Positions 1 through 7,334 of a stretch of DNA of 64,000 bases are shown here, piece after piece. This DNA is from Halopenitus malekzadehii. GTDB lineage: Archaea > Halobacteriota > Halobacteria > Halobacteriales > Haloferacaceae. The notes beneath the pieces were generated by a model that worked only from the letters and a program-made list of their open reading frames with translations, did not search any database and had not been told where the DNA came from. Position 1 is the stretch's first letter. Each line of letters opens with the position of its first letter. The position numbers were made by a program, and so were the translations under genes. The stretch spans positions 822,725-886,724 of the forward strand of contig NZ_FNWU01000001.1 of NCBI RefSeq assembly GCF_900108505.1. Reading direction: 5' to 3'.

Positions 1-1563
1 GTGCCCGATGAGGAAATCCCACCCGGTCATATGACTTCTGAACGAAATCCCGTTTTCGACCATGGGTTTGAAAAATGGGTTGACTTCTTCAATGATAGGC
101 AACTTCTAGTCTTGTCGAAACTATTGCGAAGTATATCTCAGGTAGAGGACCGCAACGTCCGTGAGTATCTACTACTTGCGTTCAGTGACTCTCTAAATTT
201 CAATAATTCACATACAGGGTATCAAGCGGCGATGAACAAAATCCAGCACCTGTTTAAAACCAATTCCTTCGACCCCCCACAAACCCCCTGTGAAAGTAAT
301 CTCTGGGGAACAAAATATGGGATGGGGAGTTTCACTAAGACATTTGAACTTGTCAAAAGGGGGGTCAATTATGCCCATGCACCTACGGAACGGTACGTTG
401 ATAATGGAGAAAGTAAAGAAACCGAGCCATTCTCACAGCCGATAGGTGGCGACTTTACTGTCAATCAGGGAGATATGCGGCAGATCAAGGCCACTGATGA
501 GTATGATGCAGTGATCACAGATCCACCATACTACGATAATATCATGTATTCCGAGGTGGCTGATTTCTACTATGTATGGCAGAAAATTCTACTTGAGGGG
601 AGTTACGATGGATTTAGTGAAGAGAAGACCCCTCGCGCGGAGTCAATCGTTACAAATCCCTATCTAGAAAAGACTGCTGAGGATTTCGAATCTGAATTGC
701 AGCAATCATTTTCAGTTATCCATCGTGCTCTCAAAAATGAGGGCACACTCGCTTTTACTTATCACCACAGCGACTCCGAATCCTGGGGTGAACTTCTCGA
801 ATCGCTCTGTGACGTTGGATTCGAAGTCACAGCCACCTATCCAATTACCGCTGACCTCCACAAGTTCATCTCCGGTGAAGCAGTCTCTTTCGACATCGTC
901 GTCGTCGCCCGCCCCATCGATGACACCGAACCCGCTTCGTGGAAGTCACTCCGCCGCGACATCTACCGCACGGCCCGGCGCACTCGCCAGCAACTCGAAG
1001 AAAACCGCGACCTCTCCCGCGGCGACATCGGCGTGATGGAGATGGGCGCGTGTTTCCGCGAGTACTCCAAGCATCACGGGAAGGTGCAACGCGACGGCGA
1101 GATCATGAGCGCGAAGGATGTCGTCCAGGAGATTTACGGCATCATCCAAGAGGCCAGCGACATCGGCGTCGAGGACGTGTTCATCGATCTCCTCGACACG
1201 TCGAACGTCTCCTACGACGACGTCAACAAGCTCTGCCGCGGGACGAACGCCACACCGGAGGACCTCAAGGGCACGCGCCTGTACAACCAGGACGACGGCT
1301 TCGAACTCGGCACCTGGGACAACGAGAAGCGCCAGGCGTACATCCAGGAGCGCGTCAACGGCGACGGCGGCGACCACCTCTCGAACCTCGACAAGCTCCA
1401 GTTCCTCCGCTACCGCTACGAGAAGGGGCAGGCGGTCCAGAACTACGTTGAGAAGTGGGACGTCGATGACGACCTGCGCGAACTCGCCGGTCGGCTCGCC
1501 GACGTGACCGGCGACGACACGTACACGCGGGTGCTCGGAGACCGGGATATCACGAGCTACTGA
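1..1563 (+). CDS. DUF1156-type DNA adenine methyltransferase, C-terminal part (cut by window edge)
   Basis: The open frame runs in from the left edge, so the first GTG is probably an internal valine. The visible 520 residues carry the amino-methyltransferase motif DPPYYDN near residue 174, placed as in the DUF1156/COG1743 adenine-specific methylases, which are usually about 900-1000 residues long; the N-terminal half is therefore missing. Family members are associated with archaeal anti-phage gene sets together with DUF499 and helicase proteins, and the VapBC-like and McrBC genes that follow fit a defence island. Base composition is odd: roughly the first 800 bases are AT-rich, while the rest is GC-rich with typical haloarchaeal codon use, which suggests a recombinant gene. 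The target sequence cannot be deduced. Confidence 0.8.
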   Translation: MPDEEIPPGHMTSERNPVFDHGFEKWVDFFNDRQLLVLSKLLRSISQVEDRNVREYLLLAFSDSLNFNNSHTGYQAAMNKIQHLFKTNSFDPPQTPCESNLWGTKYGMGSFTKTFELVKRGVNYAHAPTERYVDNGESKETEPFSQPIGGDFTVNQGDMRQIKATDEYDAVITDPPYYDNIMYSEVADFYYVWQKILLEGSYDGFSEEKTPRAESIVTNPYLEKTAEDFESELQQSFSVIHRALKNEGTLAFTYHHSDSESWGELLESLCDVGFEVTATYPITADLHKFISGEAVSFDIVVVARPIDDTEPASWKSLRRDIYRTARRTRQQLEENRDLSRGDIGVMEMGACFREYSKHHGKVQRDGEIMSAKDVVQEIYGIIQEASDIGVEDVFIDLLDTSNVSYDDVNKLCRGTNATPEDLKGTRLYNQDDGFELGTWDNEKRQAYIQERVNGDGGDHLSNLDKLQFLRYRYEKGQAVQNYVEKWDVDDDLRELAGRLADVTGDDTYTRVLGDRDITSY

Positions 1564-1652
1564 CAACGGTTGTAGCTCAGTATCTCCGATTCGGGTACGA
1601 CCGAAGGTTTTTGAGCCGGGACGAAGTACACGGTACTGTAGAGAGCTTGAGT

Positions 1653-1931
1653 ATGAGTAAGGAACTAGCCGACCGATTCGAACGCGATCTGTCCGCATCC
1701 GATGAGACAGCGGAGCGTGCACGTCGGGCACGCAGCCGCGGTGCAGCTCTCGACGTAGACTGGGAGCGAGCGTTCGAGGTCTACTATGCTCAAGCGAACC
1801 TGGATCCCAAGAAGTTCATCCGCTTTCCCGATAGGGAAATCGATTTTCCGGATCCAGTCGTAACTGGTCGAGACTTCGGTGACGCTTCGTCGGACGATGA
1901 CGAGCGGTACGAATCGGCCACACCTCGATAG
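1653..1931 (+). CDS. Putative antitoxin partner of the PIN-domain toxin
   Basis: A 92-residue charged protein starting MSKELADRFERDL, ending 11 nt before the PIN-domain gene. An in-frame TTG exists upstream at 1611, but the ATG at 1653 gives the more natural start. The N-terminal half is rich in Arg/Glu and helix-forming residues; the C-terminal part contains FIRFPDREIDFPDP and an acidic tail. No recognised DNA-binding fold can be assigned by eye. The antitoxin role is inferred only from size, order and spacing relative to the VapC-like gene. Confidence 0.6.
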   Translation: MSKELADRFERDLSASDETAERARRARSRGAALDVDWERAFEVYYAQANLDPKKFIRFPDREIDFPDPVVTGRDFGDASSDDDERYESATPR

Positions 1932-1942
1932 CTCGCTTTTCG

Positions 1943-2515
1943 ATGGAGGCTACGCTGGACGTTCTGGATACACAACTACTGGTCTATATGGCCAACGAGG
2001 CCGAGCCGTGGGCCGTTGATCTTCACGAAGAAATTCTTCAGGGTGAACGTATCGTGTTTCTCCCTCGGTACGTCGCAACTGAATTCTATCAAGTGATGGA
2101 ACGAAACCGAGGGGAGGAGGGCGCTGACATCGCTTGGGAGCATCTGACCACGTTAAGCGAGACTCCTGCTGCGGTTGTTCCCCATCCGAATCGGTTCCGG
2201 GTGGACGTACACGCAATTCGGAACCACGCGACGACGAGGACACTCGCAGCTGTCTGTGATATGGAACCGAAAGACGCGCCGATTCTCGCCACAGCGTACC
2301 GCCTCACAGAATTCATTGAGGCATATGATCCACCGAACCACTCGCAGGAGGCGATCCCGAACGATCCCGAGGAGTTCCGACTGAAGCGACTTCTCAACGA
2401 AGTTGGTGTCGATACTATCACCGCACGTATCTTGACCAACGAAACCAATTTCATTGGTGTCGATCCAGATTCAGTCGGACTTGATACTGTAGCAGTAAAA
2501 CAGATTCCCGAGTAG
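1943..2515 (+). CDS. PIN-domain protein, VapC-like toxin
   Basis: A 190-residue protein with the acidic-residue pattern of PIN endoribonucleases: DVLDTQLLVYMAN at the N-terminus (first Asp), a conserved Glu in YVATEFYQVM near residue 50, and DAPILATAYRL near residue 115. PIN toxins of VapBC systems cleave RNA and are held in check by an antitoxin encoded just upstream, which matches the 92-residue gene 11 nt before it. It is longer than classical VapC (about 130-140 residues), with an extra C-terminal segment of about 60 residues rich in Asn, Thr and Asp. The RNA target is unknown. Confidence 0.78.
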   Translation: MEATLDVLDTQLLVYMANEAEPWAVDLHEEILQGERIVFLPRYVATEFYQVMERNRGEEGADIAWEHLTTLSETPAAVVPHPNRFRVDVHAIRNHATTRTLAAVCDMEPKDAPILATAYRLTEFIEAYDPPNHSQEAIPNDPEEFRLKRLLNEVGVDTITARILTNETNFIGVDPDSVGLDTVAVKQIPE

Positions 2516-2544
2516 CGACCCTCAGTTATTGACTGAAGAACTCA

Positions 2545-2673
2545 ATGAACTGCCGAAGATCGTCTCCTCCCGAAATGTCCGCTGAGGAGGCCCGGCGGTA
2601 TCTCATCCGATTCCTCAGGCGGCAGGACCTCAGAGACCACGAGGAGATCTACGAGGAACTCGCCCACGAGTGA
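2545..2673 (+). CDS. Possible very small ORF (42 aa)
   Basis: A short frame starts at ATG 2545, with another in-frame ATG at 2575, and ends at 2673. The second half (RRYLIRFLRRQDLRD followed by HEEIYEELAHE) looks like a plausible amphipathic acidic peptide, but there is no clear promoter or ribosome binding site. It could equally be the remnant of a longer gene. Confidence 0.25.
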   Translation: MNCRRSSPPEMSAEEARRYLIRFLRRQDLRDHEEIYEELAHE

Positions 2674-2763
2674 TTCAGATAGACGGTACCGCCGACGTCA
2701 CGTTCGACAAATTCCGTTTTTACCAATTCCCTCCCGTGAACCGACAGGTGTGCCTACGGAAAG

Positions 2764-2961
2764 TCAGAGTACGTTTATGATCGCAGCACCGGCCGTGATA
2801 AGCAGACCGACGACGATTGCGGGTAGGGCGAGGGTCTGAACCACGTCCGAAATCCAGCTGATGTCGCCGCCGTTACCGCCGATCCAGACGGCAGCGACGA
2901 TTGCAAGGCCGACCACGATGATGAACGGGAGTGCAATCAGTTCCTCGGGCTCTGCCGACAT
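2764..2961 (-). CDS. Small two-helix membrane protein
   Basis: A 65-residue protein with two hydrophobic stretches, LPFIIVVGLAIVAAVWIGG and LALPAIVVGLLITAGAAI, separated by a short GDISWISD loop. The acidic N-terminus (MSAEPEEL) is probably cytoplasmic. It is transcribed away from the 127-residue gene that follows. No family was recognised; small hydrophobic proteins in defence islands can be membrane effectors, but that is speculation here. Confidence 0.65.
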   Translation of the reverse strand: MSAEPEELIALPFIIVVGLAIVAAVWIGGNGGDISWISDVVQTLALPAIVVGLLITAGAAIINVL

Positions 2962-3061
2962 ACGATTACAAACGTCAGTTCACGTTGAATACTTTCTCCC
3001 CCAGTTCGTGCGTCTGACAGCACAGTTACTTAATGAGCCGAGGAGAAACGTACTTCAACGA

Positions 3062-3445
3062 ATGGCAGGACCAGGCCAAATTCCCGGACGATACAACATC
3101 ATCGTCGAAGGGGAGTATAACGTGTTCGACCACCAGATGCCGGTCGAGGAGTTCATCAAGCGTCTCAAGGACGATGACGTACCAGACAAGGTGAGCGTCG
3201 TCGGACTGGGTGACGCGTTCGAGGACGGTGACGTAGCAGACGAACTCGCTCGTGCAATGGATCGACGAGCGAATGACCTGGAGTATCAAAGCCCGACCGT
3301 TCAGTTCGTCGTCGAAGGGTCGTTCCACCGAAGCGGGAAGACCTACGACCTCCGCTATAACGATGCGCTGCACTCTCTGCAGCAGGTATTCGGCCCACAA
3401 CTCGAACGAAAAGAAGAGGGAGACTGGCTCGTCGCTCCGTTCTAA
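3062..3445 (+). CDS. Conserved-looking hypothetical protein (127 aa)
   Basis: The start at ATG 3062 (MAGPGQIPGRYNIIVEGEY) is chosen because the in-frame sequence upstream overlaps the divergent membrane-protein gene. The protein mixes beta-like segments (YNIIVEGEYNVFD, VQFVVEGSFH) with acidic helices and ends WLVAPF. Its stop lies 4 nt from the end of mcrC, which runs convergently. I do not recognise the family. Because it is packed tail to tail against mcrBC it may be an accessory factor, but nothing in the sequence proves this. Confidence 0.65.
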   Translation: MAGPGQIPGRYNIIVEGEYNVFDHQMPVEEFIKRLKDDDVPDKVSVVGLGDAFEDGDVADELARAMDRRANDLEYQSPTVQFVVEGSFHRSGKTYDLRYNDALHSLQQVFGPQLERKEEGDWLVAPF

Positions 3446-3449
3446 CGAG

Positions 3450-5210
3450 CTAGAGCAGTTTCAGCGGGCCTTCTTTCTCCACTTCATCGGATCCGTTCTG
3501 GAGGAAGTAGAGGTCGATCCACTCCTGCCCGTGCTCGCGACAGAACACCGGTACGCACGTCGTCGTATGCTCGTAGCGCTGTTCACAGCGCGTCTCGATC
3601 TGTTCTCGCGTCCAGTCACCGTCCTGCTCTAGGTCGTACCGATTGCGAACTTCCCACGAGTGTTCGTCGGCAGCGGCCTTGAGAACACGAAGCGAGAAAT
3701 CTCGAGTATCTTTGAACGTAAACGGACCGCTCATCGATGTCGCTTCGCTCAGGGCAGTCTCTTCGACACCGTCGAGACACAGGCGATTCTCTGCGACAGC
3801 CCTGAAGGCTTCGAGTTCAGCAGATTTCTCGACGAAGACGTCGTGTAGGTAGTTGTGGACGACGTCGCCGTATCCATCCAGAGTGAACGACTGCTCGGGT
3901 GAGACGATCTGCAGTTCGGCTCCGGTCTGGGCGACTCGACGACGCTTCGGTTCGAGTAGCGGGCACAGGAATGCGAGCCGGTCAGCGTGGAGAAGGTAGG
4001 CGTAGCTGAACAACCGAGATCGGGACGGAGACTCCTTCACCGGGTCGTGGCCTTCTGCGTAGTATTTCGAGTCCAGTACAGCTAGAGTCTCGTCGCCCTC
4101 CTGTAGCGCGTGATCCGGTTCGTGGTAGATCTGGCCTTCACCCTCGAACGGATTCACGGAGGGTGACCGGACGGGCGTCACGTCGTCGAGGCCGCCGAGG
4201 TGGTCGTAAGACTTGATATACGAGAGTTCGCGCTCGATGACGACCTGTGAGTACTGCTCGAACAGCGACTCCATATTCAAGACGTAGTCTACGACCAGTT
4301 CCCGCGGGCCGTCTCTGAGTTGCTGTCCGAGTGACGACGACATCACCGCCTTGGCGACATCGAACGCCTTCTGGTAGTACCGGCGCTGCTTCGGGAGGTC
4401 GCTAAGCGAGAGGCGTCGATACGCGTCCATCCGGTCTAACCCGCTGCTAACACCCATACTCTCCAGGCGCTCCACCTCTCGGTGAACCTCTGAGAAGATT
4501 CGGTCGTATGCAGGGTGGTCATTCTCGTGAGAGTTCTGTCGGAAGAGCCGAAGCAGCGTCTTCCCCGCGTAGTGGAGCAGCGAGTTCGCGGCGTTGTCGT
4601 ACTCGGTCTCGTTGCGGATCCAGTGTGGCTCCAGTGTCCCGCGAGCGTGGTTCAAAAGTGTCTGTTCGACGTCGATCTCGCCCCGTCCATCCAGACTGTC
4701 GAGCCGACGGATGACCAAGTCGCGGATGTACCCCTGCCGGTGGATCGTCTCTAACCCATCGAGGTAGTTGATCGCCAGCACCACGAAGACGTCGTCAAGG
4801 TGAATGTCGTCGGAGAGGAAGTCCTGCAGCGGGATCCCGTGGTATTCGATTGAACGGTTCTGGTCGTAGACCGCCAGCAACATATCGAAGATGTGCTCCC
4901 AGTCGATCTTCGGATCGACCTGGACCTTCGACGACGGCGTAAGGCTCACGACGCCGATGATGTCCGTCGCCTCGACGTGGAGTATTTCGTTTTCGTCGCC
5001 GTCTACGGTGACCGTGACGACTTCGTACTCCTGATCGCCGTCGAGTGCCGCCTGACTCTTTGTGAAGACGCCGGGACTCTGCTGTGTGAACGACGCGCGA
5101 CGAAGCTGGTCCCCGATGGACGACGGACAGCCCTCTATCCGGATCTCTCCGCGCTCAGGGACGTTGAAGGTGTCTTGCCCGTACTCGTAAACTTCGTCAA
5201 CGGTGCTCAT
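3450..5210 (-). CDS. mcrC: McrC-like nuclease subunit of an McrBC-type modification-dependent restriction system
   Basis: A 586-residue protein following an McrB-type ATPase. The C-terminal region carries a PD-(D/E)xK nuclease core: EPDHAL at about residues 364-369 and LAVLDSKYYA at about 377-386, preceded by MESLFEQYSQVV, typical of McrC. McrC is the endonuclease that joins the McrB motor and cuts DNA containing modified bases. Its ATG overlaps the mcrB stop by one base (TAATG on the minus strand), implying translational coupling. The protein is longer than Escherichia coli McrC (about 350 residues); the extra N-terminal part may hold a specificity or assembly domain. Confidence 0.85.
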   Translation of the reverse strand: MSTVDEVYEYGQDTFNVPERGEIRIEGCPSSIGDQLRRASFTQQSPGVFTKSQAALDGDQEYEVVTVTVDGDENEILHVEATDIIGVVSLTPSSKVQVDPKIDWEHIFDMLLAVYDQNRSIEYHGIPLQDFLSDDIHLDDVFVVLAINYLDGLETIHRQGYIRDLVIRRLDSLDGRGEIDVEQTLLNHARGTLEPHWIRNETEYDNAANSLLHYAGKTLLRLFRQNSHENDHPAYDRIFSEVHREVERLESMGVSSGLDRMDAYRRLSLSDLPKQRRYYQKAFDVAKAVMSSSLGQQLRDGPRELVVDYVLNMESLFEQYSQVVIERELSYIKSYDHLGGLDDVTPVRSPSVNPFEGEGQIYHEPDHALQEGDETLAVLDSKYYAEGHDPVKESPSRSRLFSYAYLLHADRLAFLCPLLEPKRRRVAQTGAELQIVSPEQSFTLDGYGDVVHNYLHDVFVEKSAELEAFRAVAENRLCLDGVEETALSEATSMSGPFTFKDTRDFSLRVLKAAADEHSWEVRNRYDLEQDGDWTREQIETRCEQRYEHTTTCVPVFCREHGQEWIDLYFLQNGSDEVEKEGPLKLL

Positions 5211-6442
5211 TACTCGTAGGAGCCCATCTGGCGACGTTCCTGTTCGAGTTCCCGTTCGGCGAGCTCAGCTGCTGGGGCGAGATCGAACGCCTCGCACTCC
5301 CCGTTCATTGCGCGGTAGTGTTGTGCGATGCGCTCGATCTGTGGGAATGCGGCGGCGTTCAGGAGTCGCGGGACGATGTACGTCCGGAAGGCTTGTCCGA
5401 CCGCGTCCGCCTGGTCGTACTCGTACTCGCCACCCTCCCGACAGCCGACCCCGAGGAAGACGGCGACGTCGCGGTAATGCATCGGACCGAAGCGCATGAT
5501 CGACCCCTGCGACGTCGATTCGTGGCCGTGGTTAATCCCCTGGTAGTCCCGCTCGAACAGGCGGAGGATCTCGCTTTCGCTGAGGTCCGTGTGGTCGGTG
5601 ACGTGTGTGGTGATCCAGTCTTTGAACAGCCGTCGGCGCTTGTCCTCCTCGTACTCGTCGAGCTCGATCATCGCGAAGCGACGGGTGATCGCGTTGTCGA
5701 GTTCGTTCACCGTCCGATCGGACATGTTCATCGTACAGATGATGTTCACCCGTTCGTCGAGTTCGATCGTCTCCCCCTCGTCGGTCTCGAAGATGGTTTG
5801 GTGTGGGTTCTCGATGGCGGTGTAGAGTGGGCCGAAGATCTTCGAGATGTCCGCCCGCGTGATCTCGTCGAGGATGACGCCGTACTCGACATCGAACCGA
5901 CGAGCACGCTGAACGGCTTCGGACACGCAGCCGAGTTTCGTCCGGTAGCTCAGCGAGTCACCGGTGTAGTCCGGACTGATCCCGCCGATGATGTCCGATG
6001 GCGTCCACGAAGGTGTCGCGGTATTGAGCGTGTATCCGATTCCGGTCTCACGTGCGAGCTGCTTGGCGAAGGTCGTCTTCCCGGTTCCGGTCGGTCCGTA
6101 CAGGACGACCGGCTTCCCGGCTTCGAGCGCGACTTTCGCGTTCCGCTCGACGTCGTTCGGGACGAGTATCTCTTCGGGGGTTTCGTCGCCGCGGAGACTT
6201 ACGATACGCTTGAGGCCGTCTGACGCCAGTGGGGATTCGAGTACCGCACGTCGAACCCGTCCCAGACCACGCTCGCCGTCGTGAATCACATCGAGTTTCT
6301 CGTCTTCGATCAGAAACTCCAGTACGTCTTCGTTCTCTGCGCTTCGGATCGCTTCGACGACGTCGTCGGGTACACGGCGGAGAATCCCGACTTCACCTTT
6401 CGCGTTCGCTACCGTGTAGCCATCGTCCGACGAGTCACTCAT
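5210..6442 (-). CDS. mcrB: McrB-like AAA+ ATPase of the restriction system
   Basis: A 410-residue AAA+ protein with Walker A GPTGTGKT (about residues 116-123), Walker B VILDE (about 189-193), the McrB-type signature TMNMSDR (about 237-243) and an Arg-rich sensor segment ITRRFAMIEL. Its N-terminal 100 residues lack a recognisable modified-base reader, so target choice may lie in a partner or in McrC. I chose the start at 6442 rather than the upstream in-frame ATG because a TATA element at 6466-6475 sits about 28 nt before it, fitting a leaderless message. It is coupled to mcrC. Confidence 0.88.
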   Translation of the reverse strand: MSDSSDDGYTVANAKGEVGILRRVPDDVVEAIRSAENEDVLEFLIEDEKLDVIHDGERGLGRVRRAVLESPLASDGLKRIVSLRGDETPEEILVPNDVERNAKVALEAGKPVVLYGPTGTGKTTFAKQLARETGIGYTLNTATPSWTPSDIIGGISPDYTGDSLSYRTKLGCVSEAVQRARRFDVEYGVILDEITRADISKIFGPLYTAIENPHQTIFETDEGETIELDERVNIICTMNMSDRTVNELDNAITRRFAMIELDEYEEDKRRRLFKDWITTHVTDHTDLSESEILRLFERDYQGINHGHESTSQGSIMRFGPMHYRDVAVFLGVGCREGGEYEYDQADAVGQAFRTYIVPRLLNAAAFPQIERIAQHYRAMNGECEAFDLAPAAELAERELEQERRQMGSYE

Positions 6443-6465
6443 TATCGGATACAGGTGGTGGGGAG

Positions 6466-6475
6466 TATATAAAAT
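6466..6475 (-). promoter_or_regulatory. TATA box of mcrBC
   Basis: ATTTTATATA on the minus strand, centred about 28 nt before the mcrB ATG at 6442. The spacing predicts transcription starting at or next to the start codon. Confidence 0.65.
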
Positions 6476-6515
6476 CCCACTCACGATCGGGATTTGTGCC
6501 CGATAGAGACAACTC

Positions 6516-6524
6516 TTTTTATTA
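6516..6524 (+). promoter_or_regulatory. TATA box of the Bat-type regulator
   Basis: TTTTTATTA centred about 24 nt before ATG 6544. It lies only about 45 bp from the divergent mcrB TATA box, so regulator and restriction genes share a compact intergenic region. Confidence 0.55.
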
Positions 6525-6543
6525 ACTGTGATAATATATCTCT

Positions 6544-7218
6544 ATGGGATTGATCGCTGAATTCATCGTCGACACACCAATATTGCGTCAAGTGATGGCT
6601 GAAGTTCCTGATATGAAAATTCAGAATCCAGTCATCTATCCAGAAACGAACGGCGAATATAAATCAATGATCTGGGCATGGGGGGATGATTTTCAGTGTT
6701 TTGAAGAGGTTATGGACGAAAACCAATTCATCTGTGAGTATTCTACGCTCACCCAGGTCGGCAAGCGGCGTCTCTATTTAGTGACACTAGGAAACGGGGC
6801 GGAAGATCATCTTGCGTATCAGGTGGTATGGGATAACGACATTCTCACCTTTCATATGACTGGCACCAAGAAGGGCTTCGAAATGCGGGCGCTGTTCCCA
6901 AACAAGGATTCGCTGTCGGATTTTAGGAAAGACTGTCTCGCACGAGATATACCATTCCGGCTGTGCGCACTCTATCAAGAAGATAAATTCTCTGATAAAA
7001 ATAAGAAGAATTCACAACCGCTGACAGGCAAACAACGGGAAACTCTGCTTATAGCCCTCGAACAAGGATATTTTGACGTGCCTAGGGATACGACTCTGAA
7101 GGGCCTTGCAGATCAACTCGGTATCTCAACACAGGCGGTATCCACACGCCTCAGACGAGCACAGCAACGACTCATCCGTGCGTCGTTTGAACGGGATACG
7201 TCTGCCAACCGTGTCTGA
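6544..7218 (+). CDS. Bat-type helix-turn-helix regulator
   Basis: A 224-residue protein with a C-terminal HTH_10 (bacterio-opsin activator type) domain: LTGKQRETLLIALEQGYFDV, then a helix-turn-helix around ADQLGISTQAVSTRLRRAQ (about residues 190-208). The N-terminal 150 residues form an uncharacterised domain. Haloarchaeal Bat-family proteins act as single-component transcription regulators. The gene is noticeably AT-rich relative to the chromosome, suggesting recent transfer. It is divergent from mcrBC and upstream of the amidohydrolase, so either could be its target. Confidence 0.82.
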   Translation: MGLIAEFIVDTPILRQVMAEVPDMKIQNPVIYPETNGEYKSMIWAWGDDFQCFEEVMDENQFICEYSTLTQVGKRRLYLVTLGNGAEDHLAYQVVWDNDILTFHMTGTKKGFEMRALFPNKDSLSDFRKDCLARDIPFRLCALYQEDKFSDKNKKNSQPLTGKQRETLLIALEQGYFDVPRDTTLKGLADQLGISTQAVSTRLRRAQQRLIRASFERDTSANRV

Positions 7219-7334
7219 TACCAACTTTGCGATCAATATCCCTGATGGATCTGTGCTTTTCAACCGATCGACCATTTAAAATATTGAGCCTGTAAACGAG
7301 GTCACTCTTCTATGTTCTCCCAATTCGTGTACCT

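Noticed and set aside
1570-1600. tRNA-like string TTGTAGCTCAG followed by TTCGGGT after the DNA methylase gene
   Set aside because: It resembles a D-arm and T-arm fragment, but no acceptor stem, anticodon arm or correct spacing could be built; not a tRNA.
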